This document shows positions 51,492-51,789 of a DNA stretch of 51,789 nucleotides, in pieces. The stretch's first letter is position 1, and each line of letters opens with the position of its first letter. The DNA lies in the NCBI GenBank assembly GCA_013001465.1, contig JABDMM010000070.1, forward strand, positions 1 to 51,789, in the 5' to 3' direction. The stretch comes from Chitinophagales bacterium. Its GTDB lineage: Bacteria; Bacteroidota; Bacteroidia; Chitinophagales; JABDMM01. The notes under the pieces are model-generated. The model saw nothing but the letters and a program-made list of their open reading frames with translations, did no database searches and was not told where the DNA came from. A program made the translations under genes and the position numbers.

Positions 51492-51789
51492 TCAAGGTTT
51501 CCGTACTGCTCGTACCATCTCCCTTTTTCCCGGTGGACCGGGTAGGGAGTTAACTTCAAATCCGGCTTTTGCCAAACTTCTTTTAAAGGATCCTTTGGCG
51601 CAGTATGTTACTAAAAACCCATCAACATGGAGCAGATCGTGCATGTCTACAAAGATATCGTCAGACCACATGTCTATTTGAGCATTGGGAGCAAATGCAT
51701 CGTAATAGATACAATCGAATTTGTCATCGCTGGTAAAATCCTGGACTTTCTGCTGATGTAGTGTTAGCGTGAAATTTTTATACTGAAAT
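51492..51789 (-). CDS. mnmD: tRNA (5-methylaminomethyl-2-thiouridine)-methyltransferase MnmD, C-terminal part (cut by window edge)
   Basis: The minus-strand frame entering at 51788 encodes 98 residues and stops at TGA (51492-51494). It contains FDCIYYDAFAPNAQIDMWSD, the SAM-methyltransferase motif of the MnmC/MnmD family, then TYCAKGSFKRSLAKAGF and the diagnostic LPGPPGKREMVRA close to the end. These enzymes methylate nm5U34 to mnm5U34 in tRNAs. Without an FAD domain following, it is the stand-alone MnmD type. The N-terminal part lies outside the window. It is 40 bases upstream of the WG-repeat gene on the same strand. Confidence 0.88.
   Translation of the reverse strand, partial: FQYKNFTLTLHQQKVQDFTSDDKFDCIYYDAFAPNAQIDMWSDDIFVDMHDLLHVDGFLVTYCAKGSFKRSLAKAGFEVNSLPGPPGKREMVRAVRKP

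Noticed and set aside
51452-51559. Longer N-terminus of the WG-repeat protein
   Set aside because: This part runs out of frame through the 3' end of mnmD, whose LPGPPGKREM motif is unmistakable, and a good signal peptide starts at 51451.
1-51789. Defence island, prophage, integrated element or CRISPR array
   Set aside because: Every gene above is core metabolism, envelope or signalling; no regularly spaced repeats, integrase, transposase or toxin-antitoxin pair was seen.

Overview
The window is a gene-dense (nearly all coding) stretch of about 38% GC chromosomal DNA from a member of the Bacteroidota. The lineage call rests on several independent marks: a fused LpxC-FabZ protein, the type IX secretion regulator PorX, a protein ending in a type A T9SS sorting domain, a short RpoD-type sigma factor without region 1.1, WG-repeat and START-like proteins typical of the phylum, and a long-tailed ribosomal protein S16. 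It reads as core genome. I see no transposase, integrase, phage gene, tRNA, rRNA or CRISPR array. I do not commit to a genus.

Layout. 1-4.3 kb (minus): ffh, rpsP, rimM and trmD form a translation and secretion operon behind rpoD, which has its own terminator. 4.7-8.8 kb (plus): START-like protein, LptF/LptG-family permease, PAP2 phosphatase and GT39 glycosyltransferase, then a convergent DPM1-like GT2. 9.6-13.2 kb: GT4, membrane GT2 and ribBA, overlapping. 13.2-16.6 kb: a miniature T9SS-sorted protein, then a GCS2-CBS ligase paired with an AspA-family zinc hydrolase. 16.6-19.8 kb (minus): porX, tsaE, ald. 19.9-24.3 kb (plus): HD hydrolase, lpxD, lpxC-fabZ and a lone ABC ATPase where lpxA is usually found. 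24.3-28.2 kb (minus): clpS and aat (N-degron pair), a DUF2147 protein, an M23 peptidase and an AI-2E-type permease. 28.4-32.9 kb: SPOR-like protein, lplA, and the histidine-degradation genes ftcD and hutI. 32.9-37.8 kb (plus): aroC, then a tight symporter, SDR and amidohydrolase lipoprotein operon. 37.8-40.1 kb (minus): an overlapping three-gene operon of a LuxE-like acyl-activating protein and two membrane proteins. 40.1-45.6 kb: lipoprotein, biotin carboxylase, ccmB, ccmC, a ccmD-like gene and glutamate dehydrogenase. 45.6-51.8 kb: PhoD-like phosphatase, a multidomain histidine kinase, a TPR/WG-repeat protein and the 3' end of mnmD.

Functional themes. Envelope biogenesis dominates: lipid A synthesis, LPS-transport-type permease, undecaprenyl-linked glycosylation, peptidoglycan hydrolysis and T9SS control. 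Nitrogen and amino-acid catabolism forms a second theme (ald, gdh, ftcD/hutI, symporter). Two gene sets look least understood: the LuxE-like/membrane operon (37783-40057) and the GCS2-CBS/AspA pair (13778-16646). The first is the best candidate for an undescribed system. All functions are inferred from sequence motifs read by eye; no database search was run.
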